Below are positions 46,280 to 55,288 of a stretch of DNA of 64,000 nucleotides, piece by piece; position 1 is the first letter of the stretch, and every line of letters starts with the position of its first letter. The notes beneath the pieces are model-generated. The model ran no database searches. It saw only the letters and a list, made by a program, of their open reading frames with translations, and was not told the DNA's origin. The position numbers and the translations under genes were made by a program. Origin of the DNA: Saccharothrix longispora (GTDB lineage Bacteria; Actinomycetota; Actinomycetes; Mycobacteriales; Pseudonocardiaceae); the NCBI RefSeq assembly GCF_030852425.1, contig NZ_NSDM01000003.1, positions 248,001 to 312,000 of the forward strand. Reading direction: 5' to 3'.

Positions 46280-47244
46280 CGAAGAACCGACTGCTCTGGC
46301 CGGCGCTGGCGCTGGTGGCGCTGCTGCTGGTGAACGTGGTGGTGACGCCGTCGTTCTTCGCGCTGCGCATGCAGGACGGCGCGTTGTTCGGCAGCCTCGT
46401 GGACATCCTGCGCAACGGCGCGCCGACGCTGCTGATCGCGCTGGGCATGACGCTGGTGATCGCGACCCGCGGCATCGACCTGTCGGTGGGCGCGGTGGCG
46501 GCCATCGCGGGCGCGGTGACGTGCACGCACATCGCGTCGGGCGGCAACGCGTGGGTCGGCATGGGGTTGGCGCTGGTGCTGTGCGCGGTGCTGGGCCTGT
46601 GGAACGGGTTCCTGGTGTCGGTGCTGGGCATCCAGCCGATCATCGCGACGCTGGTGCTGATGACGGCGGGTCGCGGTATCGCGATGCTGGTCACCGAGGG
46701 CCAGATCATCACCGTGAACGACGACTCCTACCGGCAGGTGGGCGCGGGGTTCGTGGTGCTGCCGATCGCGATCCTGATCAGCCTGGCGGTGCTGGGCCTG
46801 GTCGCGCTGACGACCCGCAAGACGGCGCTGGGCATGCTGATCGAGTCGGTCGGCGTGAACCCCGAGGCCAGCAGGCTCGCGGGCGTCCGGGCGCGCACGA
46901 TCATCTGGACGGTCTACGTGTTCGCGGCGCTGTGCGCGGGCATCGCGGGCCTGATGATCAGTTCGAACGTGAGCGCGGCGGACGCCAACAACGCCGGTCT
47001 GTGGATCGAGATGGACGCGATCCTGGCCGTGGTCATCGGCGGCACGTCGCTGGCCGGCGGCCGGTACTCGTTGACCGGCACGCTGCTGGGCGCGCTGATC
47101 ATCCAGACGTTGACCACGACCGTGTACACGGCGGGCATCGCGCCGGAGATCACGCTGGTGTTCAAGGCGGTCGTGGTGATCGCGGTGTGCCTGCTCCAGG
47201 CACCGGTTCGGATTCGGGTGAGGCGAGGGGTGGCTCTGCGATGA
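46276..47244 (+). CDS. ytfT: furanose ABC transporter permease, YtfT type
   Basis: A 322-residue CUT2 permease with eight to ten helices. Family segments are LGMTLVIATRGIDLSVGAVA, LGIQPIIATLVLMTAGRGIA and AVVIGGTSLAGGRYSLTGTL. GTG 46276 overlaps the ytfR stop and its own stop overlaps yjfF. It pairs with YjfF to form a heterodimeric channel. Confidence 0.94.
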   Translation: MTKNRLLWPALALVALLLVNVVVTPSFFALRMQDGALFGSLVDILRNGAPTLLIALGMTLVIATRGIDLSVGAVAAIAGAVTCTHIASGGNAWVGMGLALVLCAVLGLWNGFLVSVLGIQPIIATLVLMTAGRGIAMLVTEGQIITVNDDSYRQVGAGFVVLPIAILISLAVLGLVALTTRKTALGMLIESVGVNPEASRLAGVRARTIIWTVYVFAALCAGIAGLMISSNVSAADANNAGLWIEMDAILAVVIGGTSLAGGRYSLTGTLLGALIIQTLTTTVYTAGIAPEITLVFKAVVVIAVCLLQAPVRIRVRRGVALR

Positions 47245-48251
47245 CGGCGACGACCGCACCGCCGGTGGGCGGGCCGACCACCGGTACGACGCGCAAGCCG
47301 GGCGGGGTGCCCACGCGGTTCCTGCCGGTGATCGCCACGTTCGTGGTGTTCGTGGCGACGTTCGGCGTCGGCTCGGTGCGCTACGAGGGGTTCGCGTCCG
47401 GGCAGGTGGTGGCGAACCTGTTCATCGACAACGCGTTCCTGATCGTGCTCGCGGTGGGCATGACGTTCGTGATCCTGACCGGCGGCATCGACCTGTCGGT
47501 GGGCTCGGTGGTGGCGCTGTCCACGATGATCGCGGCGGCGATGCTCCGCTCCGGCTGGCCGGCGTGGCTGACCGTGCTGACCGTGCTGGCCGTGGGTTCG
47601 GTGCTGGGCCTGGCGATGGGGTGGGTGATCCACCGGTTCGGCGTGCAGCCGTTCATCGTGACGCTGGCGGGCATGTTCCTGGCGCGCGGTCTGTGCTTCG
47701 TGATCAGCGTGGAGTCCGTCTCCATCAAGGACGCGACGTTCCGCGACCTGGCGACCGGGACGATCGAGCTGCCGGGCGGGGTGACCATCACCTACGGCGT
47801 GGTGATCGCGCTGGCGGCGGTGCTGGCGGCGGTGTACGTGCTGCACCTGACGCGGTTCGGGCGCACGGTGTACGCGGTGGGCGGCAGCGAGTCGTCGGCG
47901 CGGCTGATGGGCCTGGCCACGGGCCGGGTGAAGATCGGCGTGTACGTGATCAGCGGGTTCTGCTCGGCACTGGCCGGTCTGCTGTTCAGCCTCTACATGC
48001 TCTCCGGTTACAGCCTGCACGCGGTGGGCATGGAGCTGGACGCCATCGCGGCGGTCGTGGTGGGCGGCAGCCTGCTGTCGGGCGGTGTCGGGTTCGTGGT
48101 CGGCTCGGTGGTGGGCGTGCTGGTGCTGGGCACGATCCAGACGTTGATCTCCTTCGAGGGCACGCTGTCCTCGTGGTGGACGAAGATCGTGATCGGCGCG
48201 CTGCTGCTCGCCTTCATCGCGCTCCAGCGGGTGATCGTGCGCCGCACCTGA
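47241..48251 (+). CDS. yjfF: furanose ABC transporter permease, YjfF type
   Basis: A 336-residue CUT2 permease, last of the operon, with an extra 30-residue Pro/Thr-rich N-terminus. Segments VGMTFVILTGGIDLSVGSVV, FGVQPFIVTLAGMFLARGLC and VVVGGSLLSGGVGFVVGSVV are typical. ATG 47241 overlaps the ytfT stop (ATGA). Confidence 0.94.
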   Translation: MTATTAPPVGGPTTGTTRKPGGVPTRFLPVIATFVVFVATFGVGSVRYEGFASGQVVANLFIDNAFLIVLAVGMTFVILTGGIDLSVGSVVALSTMIAAAMLRSGWPAWLTVLTVLAVGSVLGLAMGWVIHRFGVQPFIVTLAGMFLARGLCFVISVESVSIKDATFRDLATGTIELPGGVTITYGVVIALAAVLAAVYVLHLTRFGRTVYAVGGSESSARLMGLATGRVKIGVYVISGFCSALAGLLFSLYMLSGYSLHAVGMELDAIAAVVVGGSLLSGGVGFVVGSVVGVLVLGTIQTLISFEGTLSSWWTKIVIGALLLAFIALQRVIVRRT

Positions 48252-48266
48252 CCCCGCCGGGTGGAC

Positions 48267-48305
48267 GACGGCGCCGCGCCCTCGCGGAAGGGGCGCGGCG
48301 CCGTC
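48267..48305. terminator. bidirectional hairpin terminator
   Basis: GACGGCGCCGCGCCC (48267-48281) pairs perfectly with 48291-48305 across a 9-base loop, in the 61-base gap between the convergent stop codons of yjfF and the STAND gene. Confidence 0.75.
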
Positions 48306-48312
48306 GCCGTGC

Positions 48313-50760
48313 CTACCGCCCGGTCCAGCCGTCGAGCAGGTCGGCGGCCTCGCGGGTGCGCGGGTGGTTCTCCCCCTGCACCCGCGTCATCTCGACCAGC
48401 ACGGCGCGCAGCTCGTCGACCGCCTCGGCCCGCCGTCCGGCCCGGTGCAGCAGGTCCGCCCGCTGCTGCCGGGTGCGCAGCACGCGGGGGTGGTCGGGGC
48501 CGAACACGTCCTCGACGACCCGGCGCAGGGCGGCGAGGTGCTCCACCGCCCGCGGGTCGCCCGCCACCCCGCGCCAGAACGCCAGGTTGCCCCGGTAGGT
48601 GAGGGTCGTGGGGTGCCGCTCGCCCAGGGCGCGCTCCGCGTCGGCCGCGGCGTCGTCGAACTCGGCGATGGCGGTGTCCAGGTCGCCCGCGAGGGCGCGC
48701 CAGTAGGCCAGGTTGTGGCGGGCGATGAACGTGTCGTGCGCGCCCCGGCCGACGACGGCCTCCAGTCCTTCGACGGCTTCCCGGTAGGTCGCCACGGCGG
48801 CGGGGGCGTCACCGGTCTCGCCGATCCACCGGCCGAGGCCGACCAGGGCGCGCAGCGTCTGCCGGTGCCGCGGCCCCAGTTCGGTCCGCAGCACGGTCAC
48901 CAGCGCGGTCGCCGCGTCCCGGGCGCCGTCGACGTCGCCCGCGAGGCCCAGGCACAGCGCCCGGTTGTCCTCCGCCTCCACCACGAGCGGGTGGGCGGCG
49001 GGCAGGCCGCCGTCGGCGATCAGGTCGGTGAACTCGGCCAGCGCGGCCTCGATCCGACCGGTCTCCATCAGGAACCGGGCGTGGTGCTCGCGGGCCCACA
49101 GGGTCGCGAGGTCGCCGCGGCCGAGGTCGCGTTCGGCCAGCGCGCGCACCCCGGTCAGGTCGGCGAGCGCGGTCGTGGTGTCACCGAGGTCGCCGGTGGA
49201 CCTGGCCACCTCGGTGCGCAGGACGACGACGTCGCGCGGTTCGACGGCGCGGGCGAGCAGCGCGACGGCCACGTCGCGGGCGGCGGCGGGCCGGCCGATG
49301 GCGGCGAGGTGCCGGGCGAGGCGGAGCAGCACGGGGTGCATGCCGCCGTCCCACAGGTGCTCCCCCGCGACGGCGCGCAGCACCTCGGCGTTGCGGTGCA
49401 GGGCCGCCGCGGTGTCGGGGTCGGCGGAGGCCCACTCGCGTTCGAGGGCGTCGGCCGCCGCCGCGGCCACGGCGGCCGGGTCCGGCACGAGGTCGCGCAC
49501 CGCCCGCTGCACGAGCGCGTGCGCCTCCACCCGGCCGACGTGGGTGACGAGGTTGAGCCGGTGCAGCGCCCGCAGCGCCAGCAGGTTGCGCCCGCCGTCG
49601 AGCAGCACGGCCTCGGGGACGCCGTCGGGCGAGAGCACGGCGACGAGCCCGAGCACGTCGAGCGCGTTGGCCGCCAGCGTGGACGCCCGTTCGACGGCCA
49701 GTCGCACGGTGCCCGCGACGGTGTCGTCGTGCTCGTCGGCGGGCGAGGACGGCGGGAACAGGTCGGCCACCCGCTGCCGGCGGTCGGCCAGCAGGTCCAG
49801 GTAGCCGCGCACGCCGATGCCGGTGTCGATGAGGAACGCGGCGGCCTGGGACAGCGCCAGCGGGAAGCAGCCGAGCGCGTCGGCGAGCGCGACCAGTTCC
49901 GCGGGGCTGTGCCGGGGGTCGACCGACAGCCGCGCGGACAGGTAGGCGGCGGCCTCGTCGGGGTCGAACATGCCCACCGGCACGACCCGCACGTCCGGGC
50001 GCAGCAACGCCGCGTCGCGCCGCCGGGTGGTGACGAGGCTGCGCCCGGCGTCCCCCGCGGGCCACAGCCCGGCCGGTTCCGCGAGGTCGTCCACGTCGTC
50101 CAGCACGACCAGCCAGGGCGTGGTGGTGGTGCGCAGCCAGTCCAGGAACAGGTCGGCCTGCGCCTCGTCGTCGGCGCCCGCCTCGGCCCCGACCAGGGCG
50201 CGCCAGGCGCGGGCGTACCCGGTGAGCACGGACTGCCTGGTCCGCGCGCCCACCCACACGAGCACGTCGGCCCGCGCCCGGTGGAACACGGCGGTCGCGA
50301 GCTGCGACTTGCCGACGCCGCCGGGCCCGGTCAGCAGCACCTGCCGGACGTCCTCGGCGCGCAGCGCGTCGTCCACGGCCCGCGCCAGCACCGGCCGGTC
50401 GCGCAGCGCCGCCGCGTCGCTGGGCGGCCGGCCGACCACGACCCTGGTGGCGCGGGGCTCCCGCTGTTCCGGACCTCCCCGTCCCGACCCCCGTCGGGCG
50501 GCTCGCCACAGCTCGCGCAGCGCGGCCGGCCCGGTCACGCCACCGGTCGCCATCGCCACGGCCAGCACGGCGTCGAAGTCGCGCGGCACGGACTGGCCTG
50601 CCACCCACTCCCCCAGCCGCCGGGCGTTGACCGGCACCCGCCGCCCCGACGGCAGGGCGACCGCGCTCGCGCGCCTCGCCACCGCCTCGTCCGACCGGTC
50701 GGGCACCCGTCCGCGCAGCTCCGCCAGGGCTTGCGCGAACGCCGTCTTCGGGTCGCTCAC
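48313..50760 (-). CDS. STAND NTPase (NB-ARC type) with N-terminal HTH-like and C-terminal TPR regions
   Basis: An 815-residue signal-transduction ATPase. Residues 1-85 form a helical, HTH-like module (LPSGRRVPVNARRLGEWVAG, SVPRDFDAVLAVAMATGG) found at the N-terminus of many actinobacterial STAND proteins. The NTPase has Walker A GPGGVGKS (145-152), Walker B LVVLDDVDD (217-225) and LVTTRRRD (sensor). A winged-helix part follows and then a TPR superhelix to the end (HRQTLRALVGLGRWIGETGD, HDTFIARHNLAYWRALAGDL, HPTTLTYRGNLAFWRGVAGD). Such proteins act as regulators or as defence sensors; no effector domain or partner gene is visible, so the role stays open. GTG 50760 has GGGAGGTGG upstream. It is unrelated in function to the flanking sugar genes. 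Confidence 0.88.
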   Translation of the reverse strand: MSDPKTAFAQALAELRGRVPDRSDEAVARRASAVALPSGRRVPVNARRLGEWVAGQSVPRDFDAVLAVAMATGGVTGPAALRELWRAARRGSGRGGPEQREPRATRVVVGRPPSDAAALRDRPVLARAVDDALRAEDVRQVLLTGPGGVGKSQLATAVFHRARADVLVWVGARTRQSVLTGYARAWRALVGAEAGADDEAQADLFLDWLRTTTTPWLVVLDDVDDLAEPAGLWPAGDAGRSLVTTRRRDAALLRPDVRVVPVGMFDPDEAAAYLSARLSVDPRHSPAELVALADALGCFPLALSQAAAFLIDTGIGVRGYLDLLADRRQRVADLFPPSSPADEHDDTVAGTVRLAVERASTLAANALDVLGLVAVLSPDGVPEAVLLDGGRNLLALRALHRLNLVTHVGRVEAHALVQRAVRDLVPDPAAVAAAAADALEREWASADPDTAAALHRNAEVLRAVAGEHLWDGGMHPVLLRLARHLAAIGRPAAARDVAVALLARAVEPRDVVVLRTEVARSTGDLGDTTTALADLTGVRALAERDLGRGDLATLWAREHHARFLMETGRIEAALAEFTDLIADGGLPAAHPLVVEAEDNRALCLGLAGDVDGARDAATALVTVLRTELGPRHRQTLRALVGLGRWIGETGDAPAAVATYREAVEGLEAVVGRGAHDTFIARHNLAYWRALAGDLDTAIAEFDDAAADAERALGERHPTTLTYRGNLAFWRGVAGDPRAVEHLAALRRVVEDVFGPDHPRVLRTRQQRADLLHRAGRRAEAVDELRAVLVEMTRVQGENHPRTREAADLLDGWTGR

Positions 50761-51044
50761 CCGCCACCTCCCCAAGGTGGTCGAGTTTAGGTCCCCCGGG
50801 CCGCGACGACGGCGTCCGCACGATTGCTCCGGACGGTGCAAACCTGCTTGCCGGGCATTCCCGACCCGTTGACTTCCCGCCGAGCCCTCTGCAACTCTTC
50901 GAGTTCGATCCGCAAAAAAATGACAAGTAAGCGGAAGGATCTAACAACAACCGGGAAATCCCTGTTCGTGCCGCGCCACCCCTGCGTGGTCGGGATTCCG
51001 CCCCTGCCACGGCCACCCGCCCGACGAGAAGGGCCAGCACGACG

Positions 51045-54000
51045 ATGTCATCGACGACACGTGCTCGTTCACGCCTGACCGCCTCCCTGCTCGCACTGTC
51101 CCTCACCGCGTTGACCCCGATCTCCCCCGTCGCCCAGGGCGCGCCCGCCGCCGCGCTGGTGAACGACGACGACGCGAACACCTACTGGCAGACCGACTCC
51201 CTGCCCCGGTCCGTCGGCCTCGACCTCGGCGCACCCACCCGGATCGACCAGGTGGCGCTGTCCCTGCCGGAGCACTTCGGCGAGCGCGACCAGACCTTCA
51301 GCATCCGCACCAGCCTCGACGGCAAGGGCCTGTCCACCCTGGTGCCCTCCGGCACGCACACCTTCCGCCCCGCCGAGCGGAACCGGGTCACGTTCGACGT
51401 CGCCCCGACGCTGGTCCGCTTCGTGCAGGTCGAGGTGACCGCGAACAGCGCGGACGAGGGCGCGCAACTGGCCGAGGTCGACGTCCGCCGGGTCGTCGAC
51501 GCCCAGGCCCTGCTGCCCGCCACCTACACCGCGAGCAGCCACGCCGACGTCTACCAGGCGCCCAACGCCGGTGACGGCAACCAGGCCACCTACTGGGAGA
51601 GCGCCAACAACGCCTTCCCGCAGTGGCTGCGCGCGGACCTCGGCGCGGCGGTGAAGGTCGACCGGGTGGTGCTCAAGACCCCGCTGGGCGGCTGGGGCGC
51701 GCGCACGCAGACGCTGGCCGTGCAGACCAGCGCGGACGGCACGTCGTTCAGCGACCTCGTGCCGTCGGCGCAGCACACCTTCCAGCCGTCCGCGAACAAC
51801 ACCGCGACCATCGAGTTCACCTCGACCACCACGCGGTACCTGCGGCTGCTGATCACCGGCAACAGCGGCTGGCCCGCCGGGCAGATCTCCGAGTTCGAGC
51901 TGCACGGCTCGTCGGGCGGCGACACGCAGGCGCCCACCGCGCCGACGAACCTCGCGTGCACGACCCCGCAGTCCGGGCGGATCAGGCTCACCTGGAACGC
52001 GGCCACCGACGACGTCGGCGTCACCGGCTACGACGTGTACGCCAACGGTCAGCTGCGCACCAGCGTGGCGGGCAGCGCGCTGTCCTACACCGACACCCAG
52101 CCCGACGGCCTCGCCGTCACCTACCAGGTGGTCGCCAAGGACGCGGCGGGCAACCAGTCGCCGCGGAGCGCGAGCGTCACCCGCCCCGGCAACCCCGGTC
52201 CGCCCGGCACGAACCTCGCCAAGGGCAAGCCCACCACTGCCGACTCCCACGCGTTCACCTTCGTCGCGGCCAACGCCGTGGACGACGACGTGAACACCTA
52301 CTGGGAGGCCGCGGCCCACCCGGGCACGCTCACCACGCGGCTCGGCGCCAACGCGGACGTCAGCTCGGTCACGGTCACGCTGAACCCGTCGAGCGCGTGG
52401 GGCTCCCGCACGCAGAACGTCCAGGTCCTGGGTCGCGAGCAGGGCGCGACCGGCTTCACGGACCTGGTGCCGGCGCGCGACTACCGGTTCGACCCGGCGT
52501 CGGGCAACGCGGTGACCATCCCGCTGACCGCCCGCGTCGCGGACGTGCGGCTGCGCATCGCGTCCAACACCGGCGCGCCCGGCGGCCAGGTCGCCGAGTT
52601 CCAGGTGTTCGGCACCGCCGCGCCCAACCCGGACCTGACTGTCACCGGCACGTCGTTCACCCCGGTCAGCCCGGTCGAGACGAGCGCCATCACCCTGTCG
52701 GCGACCGTGCGCAACGCGGGCACGGCGGCGTCCGCGGCCACCGACGTGACGTTCTTCCTCGGCTCCGACGCGGTCGGCACCGCCCAGGTGGGCGCGCTCG
52801 CGGCGGGTGCGTCGGCGACCGCGACGGCCGCCATCGGGCCGCGCGGCTCCGGCTCCTACCAGTACGCGGCGAAGGTCGACGAGACGAAGAAGGTCGTCGA
52901 GCAGGACGAGGCGAACAACGCCCGCCTGCACCCGTCCGCACTGGTCGTCACGCCGGTGCCCAGCTCGGACCTGGTCGCCTCGGTCGGCTGGTCGCCCACC
53001 AACCCGTCCGACGGCCAGGCCACGGCGTTCACCGCGGTCCTGCGCAACGACGGCTCGATCGCCACCGCGGGCGGCGCGCACGGCGTCACGCTGACCCTCC
53101 TCGACGGGTCCGGCGGCACCGTGCGGACGCTGACCGGCAGCTACGCGGGCGTGCTCCAGCCGGGCCAGTCCGCGCAGGTCGCCCTGGGTTCGTGGACGGC
53201 CGCGAACGGCAACCACACCGTCCGCACCCGGGTCGCGGTGGACGCCAACGAGATCGCGGCCCGGCAGGGCAACAACCGCACCGACCAGTCCCTGTTCGTG
53301 GGCCGCGGCGCGAACGTGCCGTGGCAGCACGTCGAGGCCGAGGACGGCGTCACGGCGGGCGGGGCGACCAGGATCGGCCCTAACCGCGTCATCGGCGACC
53401 TCGCCGGCGAGGCGTCCGGCCGGCGCGCGGTCACGCTGAACGCCACCGGCCAGTCGGTCGAGTTCACCACCACCGCGCCGACCAACACCCTGGTCACCCG
53501 GTTCTCCATCCCGGACTCGGCGGGGGGCGGCGGCATCGCGTCCACCGTCAACGTCTACGTCAACGGCACCTTCCACAAGGCGCTCGACCTGCACTCGCGC
53601 CACACCTGGCTGTACGGCAACGAGGCGAGCCCCGGCAACTCGCCGAGCGCCGGCGGTCCGCGGCACATCTACGACGAGGCGAGCACCATGCTCGACGGGA
53701 CCTTCCCGGCGGGCACGAGGATCAAGCTCCAGAAGGACGCGGCGAACGGCACGGACTACGCCATCGACTTCGTGAACTTCGAGAACGCGGTCGCCAAGGC
53801 CAACCCCGACCCGGCGCGGTTCGTCACGCCGACCGGCTTCGGCCACCAGGACGTGCAGGACGCGCTGGACCGGTTCCGCATGGACACCAGCGGCAACCTG
53901 CTCGGCGTGTACCTGCCGGCCGGCACGTACACCACGGCGCAGAAGTTCCAGGTGTACGGCAAGCCGGTGCAGGTGGTCGGTGCCGGGCCGTGGTTCACGA

Positions 54001-54983
54001 AGTTCGTCGTGCCGACCACGCAGGAGAACACCGACGCGGGCTTCCGCGCCGAGTCCTCCGTCAACGGCTCGGTGTTCCGGGGCTTCGGCTTCTTCGGCAA
54101 CTACACGTCCCGCATCGACGGCCCCGGCAAGGTGTTCGACTTCGCGAACGTCTCCCGGATCACCATCGACGACATCTGGGCCGAGCACGTGGTGTGCCTG
54201 TACTGGGGCGCGAACACCGACTTCACGACCATCAGGAACTCGCGCATCCGCAACACGTTCGCCGACGGCGTCAACATGACCAACGGCAGCACGGACAACC
54301 TCGTGCAGAACATCGAGGCGCGCTCGACCGGTGACGACAGCTTCGCGCTGTTCTCGGCGATCGACGCGGGCGGCGCGGACGAGAAGAACAACGTGTACGA
54401 GAACCTGACCTCGCTCACCACGTGGCGCGCGGCGGGCCTGGCCGTCTACGGCGGCTTCCTCAACACGTTCCGCAACATCCACGTCGCCGACACGCTGACC
54501 TACTCCGGTGTCACGATCAGCTCGCTGGACTTCGGCTACCCCATGAACGGCTTCGGCCCCGAGCCGACGACGTTCAGCGGGATCACCCTGGTCCGCACGG
54601 GCGGTCACTTCTGGGGCGCGCAGACGTTCCCGGGCATCTGGATGTTCTCGGCCTCCACGCCGTTCCGGGGCATCCGGGTGAACGACGTCGACATCATCGA
54701 CCCGACGTACGCGGGCATCATGTTCCAGACCAAGTACAACGGGTCGACACCGGAGAACCCGATCCAGGACACCGTCCTGACCGATGTCTCGATCTCCGGG
54801 GCGCGGCTGAGCGGTGACCGGTTCCAGGCCAAGTCCGGCATCGGCCTGTGGGCGAACGAGATGCCCGAGGCCAACCAGGGCCCGGCGGTCGGCTCGGTGA
54901 CGTTCCACGACCTGCGGTTCAGCGACAACGTGGAGAACATCCGCAACCGCACGAGCACGTTCACCATCAACGTCAACCCGTAG
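51045..54983 (+). CDS. secreted GH87 alpha-1,3-glucanase (mutanase/mycodextranase) with discoidin, FN3 and CARDB domains
   Basis: A 1312-residue exported enzyme. After the signal peptide (about 1-32) come discoidin-like domains (about 33-150 and 155-290), a fibronectin type III domain (295-375), a third discoidin-like domain (380-520), two CARDB Ig-like domains (525-755) and a CBM-like beta-sandwich (760-905). From about 925 follows a right-handed beta-helix with VQVVGAGPWFTKFVVPTTQE, FGNYTSRIDGPGKVFDF and NTFADGVNMTNGSTDN. Asp1074, Asp1097 and Asp1098 (TGDDS) have the spacing of the three catalytic Asp residues I recall for GH87 enzymes (1045, 1068, 1069 in Agl-FH1). It should cut alpha-1,3-glucan of fungal walls or dental-type mutan. 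The 284-base leader region holds no operator I recognise. Confidence 0.9.
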   Translation: MSSTTRARSRLTASLLALSLTALTPISPVAQGAPAAALVNDDDANTYWQTDSLPRSVGLDLGAPTRIDQVALSLPEHFGERDQTFSIRTSLDGKGLSTLVPSGTHTFRPAERNRVTFDVAPTLVRFVQVEVTANSADEGAQLAEVDVRRVVDAQALLPATYTASSHADVYQAPNAGDGNQATYWESANNAFPQWLRADLGAAVKVDRVVLKTPLGGWGARTQTLAVQTSADGTSFSDLVPSAQHTFQPSANNTATIEFTSTTTRYLRLLITGNSGWPAGQISEFELHGSSGGDTQAPTAPTNLACTTPQSGRIRLTWNAATDDVGVTGYDVYANGQLRTSVAGSALSYTDTQPDGLAVTYQVVAKDAAGNQSPRSASVTRPGNPGPPGTNLAKGKPTTADSHAFTFVAANAVDDDVNTYWEAAAHPGTLTTRLGANADVSSVTVTLNPSSAWGSRTQNVQVLGREQGATGFTDLVPARDYRFDPASGNAVTIPLTARVADVRLRIASNTGAPGGQVAEFQVFGTAAPNPDLTVTGTSFTPVSPVETSAITLSATVRNAGTAASAATDVTFFLGSDAVGTAQVGALAAGASATATAAIGPRGSGSYQYAAKVDETKKVVEQDEANNARLHPSALVVTPVPSSDLVASVGWSPTNPSDGQATAFTAVLRNDGSIATAGGAHGVTLTLLDGSGGTVRTLTGSYAGVLQPGQSAQVALGSWTAANGNHTVRTRVAVDANEIAARQGNNRTDQSLFVGRGANVPWQHVEAEDGVTAGGATRIGPNRVIGDLAGEASGRRAVTLNATGQSVEFTTTAPTNTLVTRFSIPDSAGGGGIASTVNVYVNGTFHKALDLHSRHTWLYGNEASPGNSPSAGGPRHIYDEASTMLDGTFPAGTRIKLQKDAANGTDYAIDFVNFENAVAKANPDPARFVTPTGFGHQDVQDALDRFRMDTSGNLLGVYLPAGTYTTAQKFQVYGKPVQVVGAGPWFTKFVVPTTQENTDAGFRAESSVNGSVFRGFGFFGNYTSRIDGPGKVFDFANVSRITIDDIWAEHVVCLYWGANTDFTTIRNSRIRNTFADGVNMTNGSTDNLVQNIEARSTGDDSFALFSAIDAGGADEKNNVYENLTSLTTWRAAGLAVYGGFLNTFRNIHVADTLTYSGVTISSLDFGYPMNGFGPEPTTFSGITLVRTGGHFWGAQTFPGIWMFSASTPFRGIRVNDVDIIDPTYAGIMFQTKYNGSTPENPIQDTVLTDVSISGARLSGDRFQAKSGIGLWANEMPEANQGPAVGSVTFHDLRFSDNVENIRNRTSTFTINVNP

Positions 54984-54995
54984 CACCCGGTACGG

Positions 54996-55039
54996 CGACC
55001 CCGCCCCCGGTGGTTCCCGGCCCCGGGGGCGGGGTCGCG
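54996..55039 (+). terminator. terminator of the GH87 gene
   Basis: A 16-bp perfect stem (left arm GCGACCCCGCCCCCGG, 54996-55011; right arm 55024-55039) with a 12-base loop starts 13 bases after the stop codon. Confidence 0.8.
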
Positions 55040-55088
55040 TCACGCGTGCGAGGAGGAACTCGGCCTGGAGGGCCACGACCACGAGGTC

Positions 55089-55114
55089 GGACAGCCCGTT
55101 CGGACGGGCTGTCC
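55089..55114. other. second hairpin in the GH87-protease gap
   Basis: GGACAGCCCG and CGGGCTGTCC flank a 6-base loop. It lies inside an open stretch of about 42 codons (55048-55173) with coding-like third positions but no start codon, so it could be part of a gene remnant or a second terminator. Confidence 0.4.
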
Positions 55115-55189
55115 GGACGTGGCGGCAGCCAGGCTCGGCGGCGTGCCCGACTGGGCGCAGACGAACCTCACCTGACGCCCACCGTCTCG

Positions 55190-55201
55190 GAGAACGCTCT
55201 C
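55190..55201. promoter_or_regulatory. upstream operator-like site of the protease gene
   Basis: GAGAACGCTCTC, one mismatch from the perfect palindrome at 55246. It stands just before a -35-like TTGACG (55212). Confidence 0.5.
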
Positions 55202-55245
55202 GGATCTCCTGTTGACGAGGTCTGGACCAAATGCGAAGCTCTCGC

Positions 55246-55257
55246 GAGAGCGCTCTC
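55246..55257. promoter_or_regulatory. LacI-type operator of the protease gene
   Basis: Perfect palindrome GAGAGCGCTCTC, overlapping a second one, CTCTCGCGAGAG (55239-55250). It ends 31 bases before the start codon. With the site at 55190 it brackets the likely promoter. Confidence 0.6.
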
Positions 55258-55288
55258 ACAATCTCTCCTCCCTGCTCAAGGAGTTGTC

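Noticed and set aside
45151-47259. Minus-strand open frame of 702 codons
   Set aside because: Antisense shadow of ytfR and ytfT; His/Arg/Gln-rich with no domain.
55048-55173. Open stretch ending GGVPDWAQTNLT behind the GH87 gene
   Set aside because: Third positions look coding and it may be a gene remnant, but there is no start codon and no family could be named.
51069-55259. Minus-strand open frame of 1396 codons
   Set aside because: Antisense to the GH87 gene, Arg/Val/Gly-rich and without recognisable domains.
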